Origin: Oscillospiraceae bacterium
GTDB taxonomy: Bacteria > Bacillota > Clostridia > Lachnospirales > Lachnospiraceae
Assembly (NCBI GenBank): GCA_021771715.1
Contig: JAETOO010000004.1
Span: 173,629 to 237,628 of the forward strand
Direction: 5' to 3'
Length of the DNA: 64,000 nt
A model generated the notes under the pieces. That model was not told where the DNA came from. It saw nothing but the letters and a program-made list of their open reading frames with translations, and did no database searches. Of this stretch, positions 17,398-26,515 are shown one piece after another (within the stretch, counting starts at the first letter, position 1; each line of letters starts with the position of its first letter). Both the position numbers and the translations under genes were made by a program.

Positions 17398-18663
17398 TTA
17401 CTTGCTGGCAGCTGCAAACCCGCTGTCCATATTCTCACACCACTCCTCCACGGTCATCGTGTCGGACAGTGCAAAATCCTGCAGGCAGTTGTAGTACGTG
17501 GTGCTGTACTGCCCGCTCGGAGCGCCGTACTGCGTCCACATGGAAACCTTGCAGCCTGCGTTCATCAGATCTGCGATGTCAGCAGCGCCCTGCGGAAGGG
17601 AGCTCGCCTCGACGCCCTCAAGTGCGCTCAGCTGTCCAACCGTGCCGATCCACTGTGCATTCACTTCCGGTCTGGTCATGAACTCGAAGAATGCCCGTGC
17701 GATCTCAACGTTCGGCGAATCCTTCATGATCATCCACGTATCGTCCGTGTTCAGCGGAAGTGCGTTGTCCTCTGCCTTCTCCTCCGACGGGTACAGGAAA
17801 CCGCCGCAGTTCAGCTCCGGATTGTAGTTCATGATCGCGCCAAGGCCCCAGGTACCGATAATAATCATACCGGACTCGCCGTTCGCGAAGATCTGCTCCG
17901 CGCGGTCTGTCGTGATGGTCTTGCAATCCTCGTTCTGATAGCCGATGATCTCACGGAACTGTGTCAGCGCCTGTGCCACGGTCGGGTACTCGCTCCAGCT
18001 CTTGCCCTGGTTCTGTGTCTCGTCCGTGTACTGCTCGCATGCCAGGTACGGTGTGCCGTAGAAAATGGTGAAATAATTCGCGCCAAGCGAGATCTGATCC
18101 TGGTAACCCGCCGCACACGCCGCATAGCCTGCATCCTTGAGTGCCTTACAGGTGTCAATAAACTCTGTGTACGTCGTCGGAACGCTCAGGTTCAGCTCCG
18201 CGAAGATGTCCTTGTTGTAAAATACTACGTTTGCCATCTGGTCAAGCGGGATGCCGTAAACCTTGTCGTCCATCTTCATCAGGGACAGGGAGCCCTCCGC
18301 AACGCGCTCTACATACGGCTCCTCCGTCAGATCCATGATGTAGCCCGCATCCACCAGCTCCGGGTAAGAGCTCGGTCCGCCAAACATGACATCCGGCGCC
18401 TCACCGGACGACAGTCTGAGCTTGATCACGTCCAGGTAGTTGTCCATGCTCACTGCCTCTGCGTTTACCTTCACGCCCGGGTTCTCCGCCTCAAAGCCTG
18501 CGATCAGGTCGTCCAGCGCCTGCAGCTTCGCATCCTCCGTCAGATAGTGCAGAAGGGTCAGCTCCCCCTCCAGCGACGACGCTTCCTCCGCGGCAGCCGG
18601 CACAGCCATCAGGCTTGCAGCCAGCGCCCCGCACAGTAACAGACTTGTCAATTTCCGTTTCAT
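17398..18663 (-). CDS. Extracellular sugar-binding protein of ABC importer
   Basis: About 421 residues of the family 1 solute-binding type: signal peptide KLTSLLLCGALAASLMAVPA and the core ADAKL-like start, LIAGFEAENPGVKVNAEAV and GEAPDVMFGG. It captures the oligosaccharide outside and delivers it to the two permeases downstream. Start ATG 18663 follows GGGGG; an upstream in-frame ATG at 18705 lacks a ribosome site and would bury the signal peptide. The only cysteine in the leader follows Leu-Leu-Leu, so a standard lipobox is absent. That is odd for a Gram-positive binding protein, which is usually a lipoprotein. Confidence 0.92.
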   Translation of the reverse strand: MKRKLTSLLLCGALAASLMAVPAAAEEASSLEGELTLLHYLTEDAKLQALDDLIAGFEAENPGVKVNAEAVSMDNYLDVIKLRLSSGEAPDVMFGGPSSYPELVDAGYIMDLTEEPYVERVAEGSLSLMKMDDKVYGIPLDQMANVVFYNKDIFAELNLSVPTTYTEFIDTCKALKDAGYAACAAGYQDQISLGANYFTIFYGTPYLACEQYTDETQNQGKSWSEYPTVAQALTQFREIIGYQNEDCKTITTDRAEQIFANGESGMIIIGTWGLGAIMNYNPELNCGGFLYPSEEKAEDNALPLNTDDTWMIMKDSPNVEIARAFFEFMTRPEVNAQWIGTVGQLSALEGVEASSLPQGAADIADLMNAGCKVSMWTQYGAPSGQYSTTYYNCLQDFALSDTMTVEEWCENMDSGFAAASK

Positions 18664-18693
18664 GATAATTCCCCCTTCAATTAAGATGGAACC

Positions 18694-18722
18694 ATCATAG
18701 CGCAAAGAGAATGCGAGATAAA
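18694..18722 (-). promoter_or_regulatory. Possible promoter of the sugar-binding protein operon
   Basis: On the minus strand TTTATC (18722-18717) and TATGAT (18699-18694) are 17 bases apart, about 30 bases before the start codon. The weak -35 would suit activation by the AraC-type response regulator encoded just upstream. Confidence 0.4.
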
Positions 18723-18792
18723 TTCACTTTTCTGCCATTTTATCAGGAAAAATGATACAGAATTTTGATCTTTTATGTGTTATTTTGATCGC

Positions 18793-20331
18793 TCACTGCG
18801 GCTGATGATAGTCTGTGGGGGACGTCCCGGTGATTTTTTTGAATACCTGGTAAAAGTACGCGTAATTGTTAAACCCGACCCGGTCGGCCACCTCGTACAC
18901 CTTGTAGCTGCCGCTCTTGAGCAGCTGCAGCGCGTTCTGGATCCGGATCTTGTTCAGAATATTCACAAACGTCTCGCCGGTCTCGTTTTTCAGCAGCCGG
19001 CACAGATGCCCCTCGGAGATCCCGGCCTCCTGCGCCGCATCCTTCAGCGTCACATGTTCCATGAAATGCGTGTTCAGGTAATCGAGCACGCGCCGCGTCT
19101 GTGCGGAGGCTGGAGCCGTCTCCTGCTTCGTGCGCTCCCTGCAGCTGCCCGCGTACGCGCGGATCCACGCGATCAGATCCTGCAGCCGCCCGATCCGCTG
19201 CACCTCCTCCTGGATCGTCGCCATCGTCTTGATCCGCCTGTCGCCCGGGCTGCAGCGGTCCAGGACGCACGAGATCTGGAACGCGATCTGCGCGAAGATG
19301 GCACGCACATACTCCGCATCGTACCGGTCGTCCTGCTCCAGCAGGTCGATAAACGCGTCCAGGCACTCCGTGAACTCCTCCGGGCTGCGGTTCGCCGCCC
19401 GGTACAGCTCCTGCAGCTTCCGGCTCAGCAGATACTCGTTGCGCACGCTCTTGCTCATCACACTCTGGTAGTGGATCACCGATTTGTTCTCCAGGAAAAA
19501 CCGGCTCTCAAGGGCAAACTTCGCCTCGTCATACTGTTTCTGGGGGTCCGACAGCCGCTCGGCGTAGTTGCTGATCCCGATCGAGAGCTGCAGCCCGGCG
19601 CGCTGCCCGCCCCGCACGATCTCGTTCGCGACGTGCAGCGCCTCCATGTCGTAGTCCCGCACCAGCCGCAGCGTCTGGAAGCCCAGCAGAATCAGGCTTC
19701 CGTCGCGCGTCTGTGCGTTCAGGCAGCCGATCCGCTCTCTCTTGAGCAGCTCGCCCATCGCAGGCCAGAAGTCCTCAAATTCCAGCTCACACTCGTTCTG
19801 CTTCCGGGCCAGCAGCAGCGCATAGCCGTACGGGTGCCACCACTCCTTGAGATACCCCTCCAGCATGACGGCGGACGCGGCGCTGCCGCCGGTGCTCTCC
19901 ATCAGCAGCTTCTCACACCAGGCCCTGCGCCACAGCCGCTCACTCTCCTGCGACGTCTTTTGCAGCTCCTGCGAGGCCTTGTCCAGAACCAGCTTCAGCT
20001 CATCGTTGTCCAGCGGCTTGAGCAGGTAGTCGAATACGCCAAGGCGCAGCCCGGTCTTCGCGTACGCAAACCGGTCGTAGGCGGACAGCAGAATGATCAG
20101 CGGCTTCTCCGGCAGCTTCTGGAGCTCGGACGCCAGATCCAGCCCGCTCATCCCCGGCATATGGATGTCGAGGATCACGATATCCGGCCGGTACCGCTTA
20201 ATCTTCTCCCACGCCTGCGCGCCGTTCTCCGCGCAGGCGACCAGCTCATAGCCCCACTCCTTCCAGGGGATCGTCGTCTGCATGGACTGCAGCGTCAGTA
20301 AATTGTCATCTGCGATCAATATTCTCTTCAT
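18793..20331 (-). CDS. YesN-type response regulator with AraC DNA-binding domain
   Basis: About 512 residues. The receiver domain occupies 1-120 with phospho-acceptor Asp 55 in IVILDIHMPG and the conserved Lys in DYLLKPLD. A long helical middle follows, then two AraC helix-turn-helix motifs in the last 100 residues (LKDAAQEAGISEGHLCRLLK and VADRVGFNNYAYFYQVFKK). It starts at 20331, inside the kinase gene, with GGAG seven bases upstream. Partner of the kinase upstream; the downstream sugar importer is its expected target. Confidence 0.93.
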   Translation of the reverse strand: MKRILIADDNLLTLQSMQTTIPWKEWGYELVACAENGAQAWEKIKRYRPDIVILDIHMPGMSGLDLASELQKLPEKPLIILLSAYDRFAYAKTGLRLGVFDYLLKPLDNDELKLVLDKASQELQKTSQESERLWRRAWCEKLLMESTGGSAASAVMLEGYLKEWWHPYGYALLLARKQNECELEFEDFWPAMGELLKRERIGCLNAQTRDGSLILLGFQTLRLVRDYDMEALHVANEIVRGGQRAGLQLSIGISNYAERLSDPQKQYDEAKFALESRFFLENKSVIHYQSVMSKSVRNEYLLSRKLQELYRAANRSPEEFTECLDAFIDLLEQDDRYDAEYVRAIFAQIAFQISCVLDRCSPGDRRIKTMATIQEEVQRIGRLQDLIAWIRAYAGSCRERTKQETAPASAQTRRVLDYLNTHFMEHVTLKDAAQEAGISEGHLCRLLKNETGETFVNILNKIRIQNALQLLKSGSYKVYEVADRVGFNNYAYFYQVFKKITGTSPTDYHQPQ

Positions 20332-22039
20332 GCTTTTTCTCCACATACGGCAAAAACACGCGCACCGTCATACCGTTTCCAGGTTCGCTCTCCATCGTCA
20401 TCCCATAGTCCGCCCCGTACAGGATATGGATCCGCTTCAGCACACTCCGGATCCCGATATGGGCGTGGCTTTCCTCGTCCGTCTCCAGATACTCGTCGGA
20501 CAGCAGCGCGTCCAACACCTCCTGCTTTGCCCCTTTTCCGTTGTCGCTGACCGTCAGCACGAGGCGTCCCTCCCGGACATCCGCCGTGATGATCACGATC
20601 GCGTCGTCCAGCATGTCGTCGAGGCCGTGCAGGATCGAATTTTCCACGATGGGCTGCAGGATCAGCCGCGGCACCATGCACTCGTACAGCTCCCGGTCAA
20701 CCTCGATGTCCCACGTGATGCGCCCGCCGGTGATCATCCGCTGCAGCTCCAGGTAGCAGGAGATGTAGTCCAGCTCCTTCGCGAGCGTCGTCTCCTGCCC
20801 CCCGTCGCTCAGAGAGCCGCGCAGCAGATGGCTCAGCATCCGGATCACGCGGACGATCCCGTCCTGCTTCTCGAGCTTCGCCATCGCGCTGATCGTCTCC
20901 AGCGAATTGTACAGAAAGTGCGGGTTCATCTGCGCGAGCAGCGCGCTGTACTCGGCCTTTGCGAGAAGGGTATTCGTGCTGATCATCTGTCTCGCATTCT
21001 CCTGCAGCTGGCTGTACATCGCGTCGAACTCTTCGCACAGGTAAGCCGTCTCGTCGTGCGAGTGCGGCTGGATCTTCTCGACCTCCTGCGACGCGTGGAT
21101 CCTCCGGAAGTTCTCGGCAAGCGCCGTCACATTCCGCAGGAAGCCGTCGGTGATCGCGCGGACAATGAAGACGATCACCAGCCCCAGCAGCAGCTCGGCA
21201 AAAATCAGCATCCGCATCAGGGCGGAAAGATCGCGAAACGCCTCCTCCTTCGCGATCAGACTGGTCAGTCTCCAGTTCCCCCTGCGGCGGTAGATCTCGG
21301 TCGCAGTGATGAGGTAGTCCCCGGAATCCTCGCCGGCGGTCCACTCTGTCTTCCGGCTGCCGTAGAGCGGCCCGCCCTCCTCCTCCTCGATGCGGATGTC
21401 AAAGTTGTACTCGCCCAGCAGCGTCCCCAGATGCTCCCGGTCGATCGTCAGGCAGACAATTCCGCAGTCCTGCAGCGAGACGGGATCGATGTAGGATTTG
21501 ATGATGCAGATCTCGTCCGGCGCGTCGGGATAGCATCTCCACAGTGTGCAGCCCCGCGCCGGGAACAGTCGCTCCTGCTTCGCGACGATCTCCTGGTACA
21601 CCGTTCTTTGACGGAACTGCGACAGTCCCACGCCGGTCCACCCGTAATCGCAGTAAAAGACGTGGTCGTTGCAGTCAAACACGAGGATGTTCCCGCACTC
21701 CAGCCCCTGAAAGTGCATCAGCGTGCCGAGCCCCTTCAGCTTCCGCTCGACGCTCGCGGCCCACGGCTCGTAGCCGCCTGTCAGGTAGGCAAACACGGCG
21801 CTGCGGTTGATCTCGCTCATCAGATTCTGCTCGATTCCCGAGATCAGATTCCGGATGTTGTCCGAGAGGATCTCGCTGCCCGCCTGCATCGACGCCATCT
21901 CCTTCTCCTCGATGTCTCTGCGGTAGATCTGAAAAACCGCGACGTCGATGAGGGTCGTCACGATCACCATCAGGCCGATGAAGCAGACTGTCAGCTTCGC
22001 GCGGATTCCCCAGAAATGCCGCTTTCTCGGCCCGGTCAT
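20306..22039 (-). CDS. YesM-type sensor histidine kinase
   Basis: 577 residues: first membrane helix at about 16-38, an extracellular sensor domain of roughly 230 residues, second helix near 270-290 (MLIFAELLLGLVIVFIV), HAMP-like linker, then the His_kinase motif QMNPHFLYNSLETI with the phospho-His, and ATP-binding N and G boxes (PIVENSILHGL, VSDNGKGA). These kinases sense extracellular sugars or wall stress and phosphorylate the AraC-type regulator. Its ATG overlaps the stop of a 62-codon ORF upstream, and no good ribosome site of its own is seen, so coupled translation is likely. Confidence 0.92.
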   Translation of the reverse strand: MTGPRKRHFWGIRAKLTVCFIGLMVIVTTLIDVAVFQIYRRDIEEKEMASMQAGSEILSDNIRNLISGIEQNLMSEINRSAVFAYLTGGYEPWAASVERKLKGLGTLMHFQGLECGNILVFDCNDHVFYCDYGWTGVGLSQFRQRTVYQEIVAKQERLFPARGCTLWRCYPDAPDEICIIKSYIDPVSLQDCGIVCLTIDREHLGTLLGEYNFDIRIEEEEGGPLYGSRKTEWTAGEDSGDYLITATEIYRRRGNWRLTSLIAKEEAFRDLSALMRMLIFAELLLGLVIVFIVRAITDGFLRNVTALAENFRRIHASQEVEKIQPHSHDETAYLCEEFDAMYSQLQENARQMISTNTLLAKAEYSALLAQMNPHFLYNSLETISAMAKLEKQDGIVRVIRMLSHLLRGSLSDGGQETTLAKELDYISCYLELQRMITGGRITWDIEVDRELYECMVPRLILQPIVENSILHGLDDMLDDAIVIITADVREGRLVLTVSDNGKGAKQEVLDALLSDEYLETDEESHAHIGIRSVLKRIHILYGADYGMTMESEPGNGMTVRVFLPYVEKKHEENIDRR

Positions 22040-22224
22040 GTGCGCACCGCCGGCACAATCCGGTCGTGCTCCGCAGGCAGTTCCGGCGTGATCGCAGGCG
22101 TCCGCTTTTTTACGTAACAGTCGGCGCAGAGCAGACGGGGGCGGGTTGGGTGAATGGCGGGGGGACGCAGGGGGGAATGTAAAGGTAGAGGCAGGGGGAA
22201 ATGCGGGTGTGAGTAGGGCTTCAT
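22036..22224 (-). CDS. Small Pro/His/Arg-rich ORF coupled to the histidine kinase
   Basis: 62 codons. It is unlike any family I know: it begins MKPYSHPHFPLPLPLHSP and holds one Cys-x-x-Cys (CADC). Support for translation is indirect but good: AAAGGAG seven bases before the ATG, and the stop overlaps the kinase start as ATGA. It may be a leader peptide that couples or attenuates translation of the kinase. It could also be a chance frame in a C-rich leader. Confidence 0.4.
   Translation of the reverse strand: MKPYSHPHFPLPLPLHSPLRPPAIHPTRPRLLCADCYVKKRTPAITPELPAEHDRIVPAVRT
22137..22210 (+). other. G-run cluster on the plus strand (C-rich coding of the small ORF)
   Basis: At least six runs of three to six G occur within about 75 bases, with short spacers, in the leader of the two-component operon. 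The plus strand (the template for that operon) could fold into a G-quadruplex. No protein or RNA family explains it. Confidence 0.4.
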
Positions 22225-22571
22225 GACGTTCTCCTTTCGTGGACAGTTGGGGTTGGGTTGGGGATGAAGGGATGGATGGTTATTCTATTAATTTTATCAT
22301 TATCACGAAAAATATGCAAGTAAGCAATCGAGGGTTGGTGAAAAAGCACATAGGGAGTGGCGGGTTGGATGGACCGGACGAGAAGATTGCAGGGCCGCCG
22401 GCGGGATCAAAAAAGCCCCAGGACACTGGCTTGTATGGGGCAGTGGCCTGAGGACTTTTAATTGTAGAAATATACGATATAGGATTCTAAACTGAGCTGT
22501 AAAAAGGGACGTCGAACAGTTGTACTTCTGAACCACCTTCCCACGGCGTCTTCTATATTGCACCGGCCGAA
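22225..22571. other. 347-base gap between thrH and the two-component operon
   Basis: Apart from the thrH terminator it holds a short dispersed repeat at 22376-22399 (CGGACGAGAAGAT then GCAGGGCCG), almost the same as 63865-63888 at the other end of the window. No gene is supported. Confidence 0.5.
22409..22455 (-). terminator. Intrinsic terminator after thrH
   Basis: On the minus strand CCTCAGGCCACTG pairs with CAGTGTCCTGGGG (one G-U and one mismatch) around a 12-base loop, directly followed by CTTTTTTG. It lies about 115 bases past the thrH stop and blocks read-through into the two-component operon leader. Confidence 0.8.
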
Positions 22572-23177
22572 TCAGTTCTCAAGCGCTCCCTGGATCGCCG
22601 TGAACAGTTCGTCGTACGTCTCGTAGGCCGGGATCTGCGGGTAGCGCGATTTGATCTCCTCGGTGCTGCGGAACAGGAAGCCTGCCTTGCTGGCCTGGAT
22701 CATGCCTAGATCGTTGAAGCTGTCTCCGCTCGCGATCGTCTCGAAGCCGATCGACTGCAGCGCGCGGACGGTGGTCAGTTTCGTGTCCTGGATCCGCATT
22801 TTGTGGCCGGTGATCCTGCCGTCCTCCGCCACGGTCAGGGAATTGCAGAAGATTGTGGGCCAGCCCAGCTTGCGCATCAGCGGCGTCGCGAACTCGGAGA
22901 AGGTGTCGCTGATGATGATCACCTGCGTGATCGCGCGCAGCTTGTCGAGGAACGCTCTGGCGCCCGGCAGCGGCTCAATCGTCTCGATCGTCCTCTGTAT
23001 CTCCCCAAGGCCGAGGCCGTGCTCCTTCAGGATGTCGAGCCGCCAGCGCATCAGCTTGTCGTAGTCCGGCTCCTCCCTCGTCGTCCTCTTCAGCTCCGGA
23101 ATGCCGCTCGCCTCGGCAAACGCAATCCAAATCTCCGGTACAAGTACCCCTTCCAGATCCAAGCATACAATATTCAT
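22572..23177 (-). CDS. thrH: ThrH-like phosphoserine phosphatase/homoserine phosphotransferase
   Basis: About 201 residues of the HAD family, very close to Pseudomonas ThrH: nucleophile Asp in CLDLEGVLVPEIWIAFAE, motif II Ser/Thr in VIIISDTFSEFA, Lys in the QDTKL region and motif III in ASGDSFNDLGM. ThrH removes phosphate from phosphoserine and can move it to homoserine, touching serine and threonine synthesis. The ATG at 23177 has GGGAGG six bases upstream; a TTG two codons earlier is less likely. It stands alone with its own terminator. Confidence 0.9.
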   Translation of the reverse strand: MNIVCLDLEGVLVPEIWIAFAEASGIPELKRTTREEPDYDKLMRWRLDILKEHGLGLGEIQRTIETIEPLPGARAFLDKLRAITQVIIISDTFSEFATPLMRKLGWPTIFCNSLTVAEDGRITGHKMRIQDTKLTTVRALQSIGFETIASGDSFNDLGMIQASKAGFLFRSTEEIKSRYPQIPAYETYDELFTAIQGALEN

Positions 23178-23566
23178 AGTCAACCTCCCTGGCCTACGCC
23201 AAACGCCGGCACGATTTTTTTCCTATTATAAATGTCACCCTGCACACTGTCAACAAAGATTTCCCGCAAACACATTTTGACATGGCACGCGCCTCGTCCG
23301 GCGACACTTGCTCCGCAAAGGATCATCGCGCCTCTCTTCCAGACAATATATGCGCGCCGGACGCCTGATATCCCCGCAGGAGTCAGGGTTTCCCCGTCTT
23401 GACTTTTTTTTAACAAAATCCGAAATTTTAAAGATTTTTTATTGATTTTATTGCCCAATCATGTATAATATAGGGCGGGAAGCGAGGAAATGTTCCCCGC
23501 TTCAATATAGATACCGTAAAGTCCTGCGTTTGCAGGGACTACCATTAAGAAAAGGAGTAAAGTAAG
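23178..23566. other. Divergent regulatory gap between thrH and pckA
   Basis: 389 bases with no gene. It contains the pckA promoter, a T-rich stretch at about 23400-23445, and a leader of roughly 90 bases before pckA. No riboswitch fold was recognised. Confidence 0.6.
23442..23469 (+). promoter_or_regulatory. pckA promoter
   Basis: TTGATT (23442-23447) and consensus TATAAT (23464-23469) are 16 bases apart, with an AT-rich upstream region that could serve as an UP element, consistent with a highly expressed gene. Confidence 0.65.
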
Positions 23567-25171
23567 ATGGCAGAGATCAATTTGACCAAGTATGGCATCA
23601 CCGGCACTACTGAGATCGTGCACAATCCTTCCTTCGAGTACTTGTTTGAAGAAGAGACCAAGCCGGAGCTCGAGGGCTTTGACAAGGGCCAGGTAAGTGA
23701 GCTCGGCGCAGTAAACGTTATGACAGGCGTTTACACGGGCCGTTCCCCGAAAGATAAATTCATCGTTATGGATGAGAATTCCAAGGACACCGTATGGTGG
23801 ACTTCCGACGAGTATAAGAATGACAACCACCCGGCTTCCGAGGAGACCTGGGCAGCGGTCAAGGAGATCGCTCAGAAGGAGCTCTCCGGCAAGAAGCTGT
23901 ACGTGATGGATGCGTTCTGCGGCGCGAACAAGGATACCCGCATGGCGATCCGTTTCATCATGGAGGTTGCTTGGCAGGCTCATTTCATCAAGAACATGTT
24001 CATCCAGCCGACCGCTGAGGAGCTGGAGACCTTTGAGCCGGATTTCGTTGTGTACAACGCTTCCAAGGCGAAGGTTGAGAACTACAAGGAACTGGGCCTC
24101 AACTCTGAGACCGCAGTTGTATTCAACATCACGAGCCGCGAGCAGGTGATCATCAACACTTGGTACGGCGGAGAGATGAAGAAGGGTATGTTCTCCATGA
24201 TGAACTACTATCTGCCGCTGAAGGGCATCGCTTCCATGCACTGCTCTGCAAACACAGATATGAACGGTGAGAACACCGCAATCTTCTTCGGCCTTTCCGG
24301 AACAGGTAAGACCACGCTGTCCACAGACCCGAAGCGTCTCCTGATCGGCGACGACGAGCACGGCTGGGACGACAACGGCGTGTTCAACTTCGAGGGCGGC
24401 TGCTACGCGAAGGTAATCAACCTGGACAAGGATTCCGAGCCGGATATCTACAATGCAATCAAGCGCAACGCTCTGCTCGAGAACGTTACCCTGGATGCAG
24501 AGGGCAAGATCGACTTCGCTGACAAGAGCGTGACCGAGAACACCCGTGTATCCTACCCGATCGACCACATCGAGAAGATCGTTCGCCCGGTATCCGCTGC
24601 ACCGGCAGCTCAGAACGTGATCTTCCTGTCTGCTGACGCATTCGGCGTACTTCCGCCGGTATCGATCCTGACTCCGGAGCAGACACAGTACTACTTCCTG
24701 TCCGGCTTCACAGCAAAGCTGGCCGGCACAGAGCGCGGCATCACAGAGCCGACTCCGACCTTCTCCGCTTGCTTCGGCCAGGCATTCCTGGAGCTGCATC
24801 CGACCAAGTATGCAGAGGAGCTCGTCAAGAGAATGGAGAAGAGCGGCGCGAAGGCTTACCTTGTGAACACCGGCTGGAACGGCACAGGCAAGCGTATCTC
24901 CATCAAGGATACCCGCGGCATCATCGACGCGATCCTCAACGGCGACATCAAGAACGCTCCGACCAAGAAGCTTCCGTACTTCAACTTCGAGGTACCGACC
25001 GAGCTTCCGGGCGTTGACACCAACATCCTGGATCCGCGCGACACCTACGCGAATGCTTCCGAGTGGGAAGAGAAGGCAAAGGATCTGGCTTCCAGATTCA
25101 TCAAGAACTTCGCGAAGTACGAGGGCAACGAGGCTGGTAAGGCACTTGTCAGCGCAGGCCCGCAGCTGTAA
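23567..25171 (+). CDS. pckA: ATP-dependent phosphoenolpyruvate carboxykinase
   Basis: 534 residues, normal full length. It interconverts oxaloacetate plus ATP and PEP plus CO2 plus ADP; in anaerobes it often runs toward oxaloacetate and conserves energy. Seen: substrate loop [12 protein letters not shown], metal and phosphate loop [11 protein letters not shown] (242-252), kinase-2 motif GDDEHGWDD (261-269), the adenine-binding part [16 protein letters not shown], and [16 protein letters not shown] strong GGAG ribosome site precedes the ATG. Codons are more biased than in neighbours (AAG, GAG, CTG), as expected for high expression. A terminator follows. Confidence 0.97.
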   Translation: MAEINLTKYGITGTTEIVHNPSFEYLFEEETKPELEGFDKGQVSELGAVNVMTGVYTGRSPKDKFIVMDENSKDTVWWTSDEYKNDNHPASEETWAAVKEIAQKELSGKKLYVMDAFCGANKDTRMAIRFIMEVAWQAHFIKNMFIQPTAEELETFEPDFVVYNASKAKVENYKELGLNSETAVVFNITSREQVIINTWYGGEMKKGMFSMMNYYLPLKGIASMHCSANTDMNGENTAIFFGLSGTGKTTLSTDPKRLLIGDDEHGWDDNGVFNFEGGCYAKVINLDKDSEPDIYNAIKRNALLENVTLDAEGKIDFADKSVTENTRVSYPIDHIEKIVRPVSAAPAAQNVIFLSADAFGVLPPVSILTPEQTQYYFLSGFTAKLAGTERGITEPTPTFSACFGQAFLELHPTKYAEELVKRMEKSGAKAYLVNTGWNGTGKRISIKDTRGIIDAILNGDIKNAPTKKLPYFNFEVPTELPGVDTNILDPRDTYANASEWEEKAKDLASRFIKNFAKYEGNEAGKALVSAGPQL

Positions 25172-25210
25172 TCAGAGCTGGATCAGAAGGACTTCGAAAA
25201 AGATAGCATA

Positions 25211-25265
25211 AAATAAAAGGCTGCAGCCTAGCGGATGATCGTATCTGTCAGGCTGCAGCTTTGTT
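25211..25265 (+). terminator. Intrinsic terminator of pckA
   Basis: GCTGCAGCCT (25220-25229) pairs with AGGCTGCAGC (25250-25259) after an A-rich run and before CTTTGTT. It lies about 50 bases past the stop codon. Confidence 0.8.
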
Positions 25266-25324
25266 CTGCGCTCCTGTCCTGCGTTTCAGGGTGACGCCCC
25301 TCTTCTATCCCGCATATACTGTAA

Positions 25325-25684
25325 GAAGCACACCTCAAAAACAGGATTGAAAAACGTATGGATATTCCCAATTATGGCTATGACTGGCCGCTTCCCTTTG
25401 TCCGCGGAGAAACCGTCGCCACCACCATCGGCAACGTGGAGGCCGTCCAGATCGCCATTCAAAATCACTCCGAAATCCGGTACGACGCGCGCGCCCAGTT
25501 CTCCTATTTTCAATATACACGGGATGGGATCGCGCACGAGGTCTGGTTCGAGGATGTGCGGAGCATTCAGAAAAAAGTTGATCTGATCAAGGAATTCGGG
25601 CTGCGCGGTGCAGGCTACTGGCAGATCATGCGCTGGTGGAGAGCCAACTGGGTGCTCATGGCGGAGGCGTTTCAGATCCTATGA
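25325..25684 (+). pseudogene. C-terminal remnant of a YaaH/SleL-like GH18 hydrolase
   Basis: The frame keeps only the last ~110 residues of a spore-type chitinase-fold peptidoglycan hydrolase: IPNYGYDWPLPFVRGE, GNVEAVQIAIQNHSEI, EVWFEDVRSIQKKVDLI and GLRGAGYWQIMRWW are typical of the LysM-GH18 proteins of spore formers. The LysM repeats and the catalytic DxDxE strand, normally some 300 residues upstream, are missing. The in-frame ATG at 25358 lacks a good ribosome site. I infer a dead gene end at the border of the accessory island. Confidence 0.75.
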
Positions 25685-25769
25685 GCAGAATGGAAACACT
25701 CGTTGCCCGCAATTTTGCAACACCCTCCTTCATTTCTACGAATGACTCGCGACTTTTTCCGTAAATAGA

Positions 25770-25824
25770 TTGACTATATACTTCTTTAGAAGTATACTGA
25801 TATCAGAATAACTCTAAAGAAGTA
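25770..25824 (+). promoter_or_regulatory. Autoregulated promoter of the DUF3990/XRE pair
   Basis: TTGACT (25770-25775) and TATACT (25793-25798) are 17 bases apart. A palindrome of TATACTTCT, two bases, AGAAGTATA (25777-25796) fills the spacer and touches the -10. The half-site TCTAAAGAAGTA (25813-25824) repeats it downstream and is the exact inverse of TACTTCTTTAGA at 25779-25790. Such multi-site operators are typical of toxin-antitoxin autoregulation by the DNA-binding antitoxin. Confidence 0.8.
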
Positions 25825-25837
25825 TGGGGTGACAAAC

Positions 25838-26515
25838 ATGAGTAATGTAATTTTATACCACGGTTCACCTGAAATCATTCAAGTCCCCGTGTTTGGAAAG
25901 GGCAAATCTTATAATGACTATGGGAAAGGATTTTACTGTACCGAACATTTAGAGCTTGCGAAAGAATGGGCTTGTACCGAAAACACAGACGGTTATGCCA
26001 ATAAATACGAACTTGATACCTCCGGGCTCTCCATTTTGGATCTCTCATCTGATGAATATACGATTCTTCATTGGTTGGCCTTGCTTATGGAATACCGCAA
26101 ATTCCGTATTTCCACCCCTGTAATGAAACGAGGTGCGGATTGGCTAAGGGAGCATTTTCTAATCGACCTGACTCCGTACGATGCGGTTATTGGATACCGC
26201 GCGGACGATTCCTATTTCTCCTTTGCAAGAGCATTTGTGAATAATGAAATCTCACTGACGCAGCTTTCTTATGCTATGCATCTTGGTACGCTCGGTGAAC
26301 AGTTTGTCTTGAAAAGTCTTGCTGCTTTTGAGACGATTCGGTTTCTTTCTTATGAGCTTGCGGACAACACAGAATACTATGCAAAAAGAAAAGCCCGCGA
26401 CGATGAGGCAAGAGCTGCCTATCGTGAGGAGCTTGAAAAAGATGATTGGAACGGTCTGTACATGCGAGACATGATCCGTGAGGAGGTGCACCCTAATGAT
26501 CCGCGCTTACGATGA
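25838..26515 (+). CDS. DUF3990 protein, predicted ADP-ribosyltransferase-like toxin
   Basis: About 225 residues. DUF3990 marks are ILYHGSPEIIQVP at the start, YNDYGKGFYCTEHLELAKEWA and YDAVIGYRADDSYF; the HG...GFY...E layout resembles ADP-ribosyltransferase folds, which is why these are suspected toxins. The ATG at 25838 has GGGGTG upstream; a GTG at 25829 is the alternative. The next gene, with an XRE domain, starts inside this gene (20-base overlap). Its biochemical target is unknown. Confidence 0.75.
   Translation: MSNVILYHGSPEIIQVPVFGKGKSYNDYGKGFYCTEHLELAKEWACTENTDGYANKYELDTSGLSILDLSSDEYTILHWLALLMEYRKFRISTPVMKRGADWLREHFLIDLTPYDAVIGYRADDSYFSFARAFVNNEISLTQLSYAMHLGTLGEQFVLKSLAAFETIRFLSYELADNTEYYAKRKARDDEARAAYREELEKDDWNGLYMRDMIREEVHPNDPRLR

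Noticed and set aside
18775..22117. Plus-strand frames of 508 and 611 codons
   Set aside because: Mirror images of the response regulator and histidine kinase, which have all expected motifs.
23459..24799. 446-codon minus-strand frame
   Set aside because: Antisense to pckA, whose catalytic motifs are complete.
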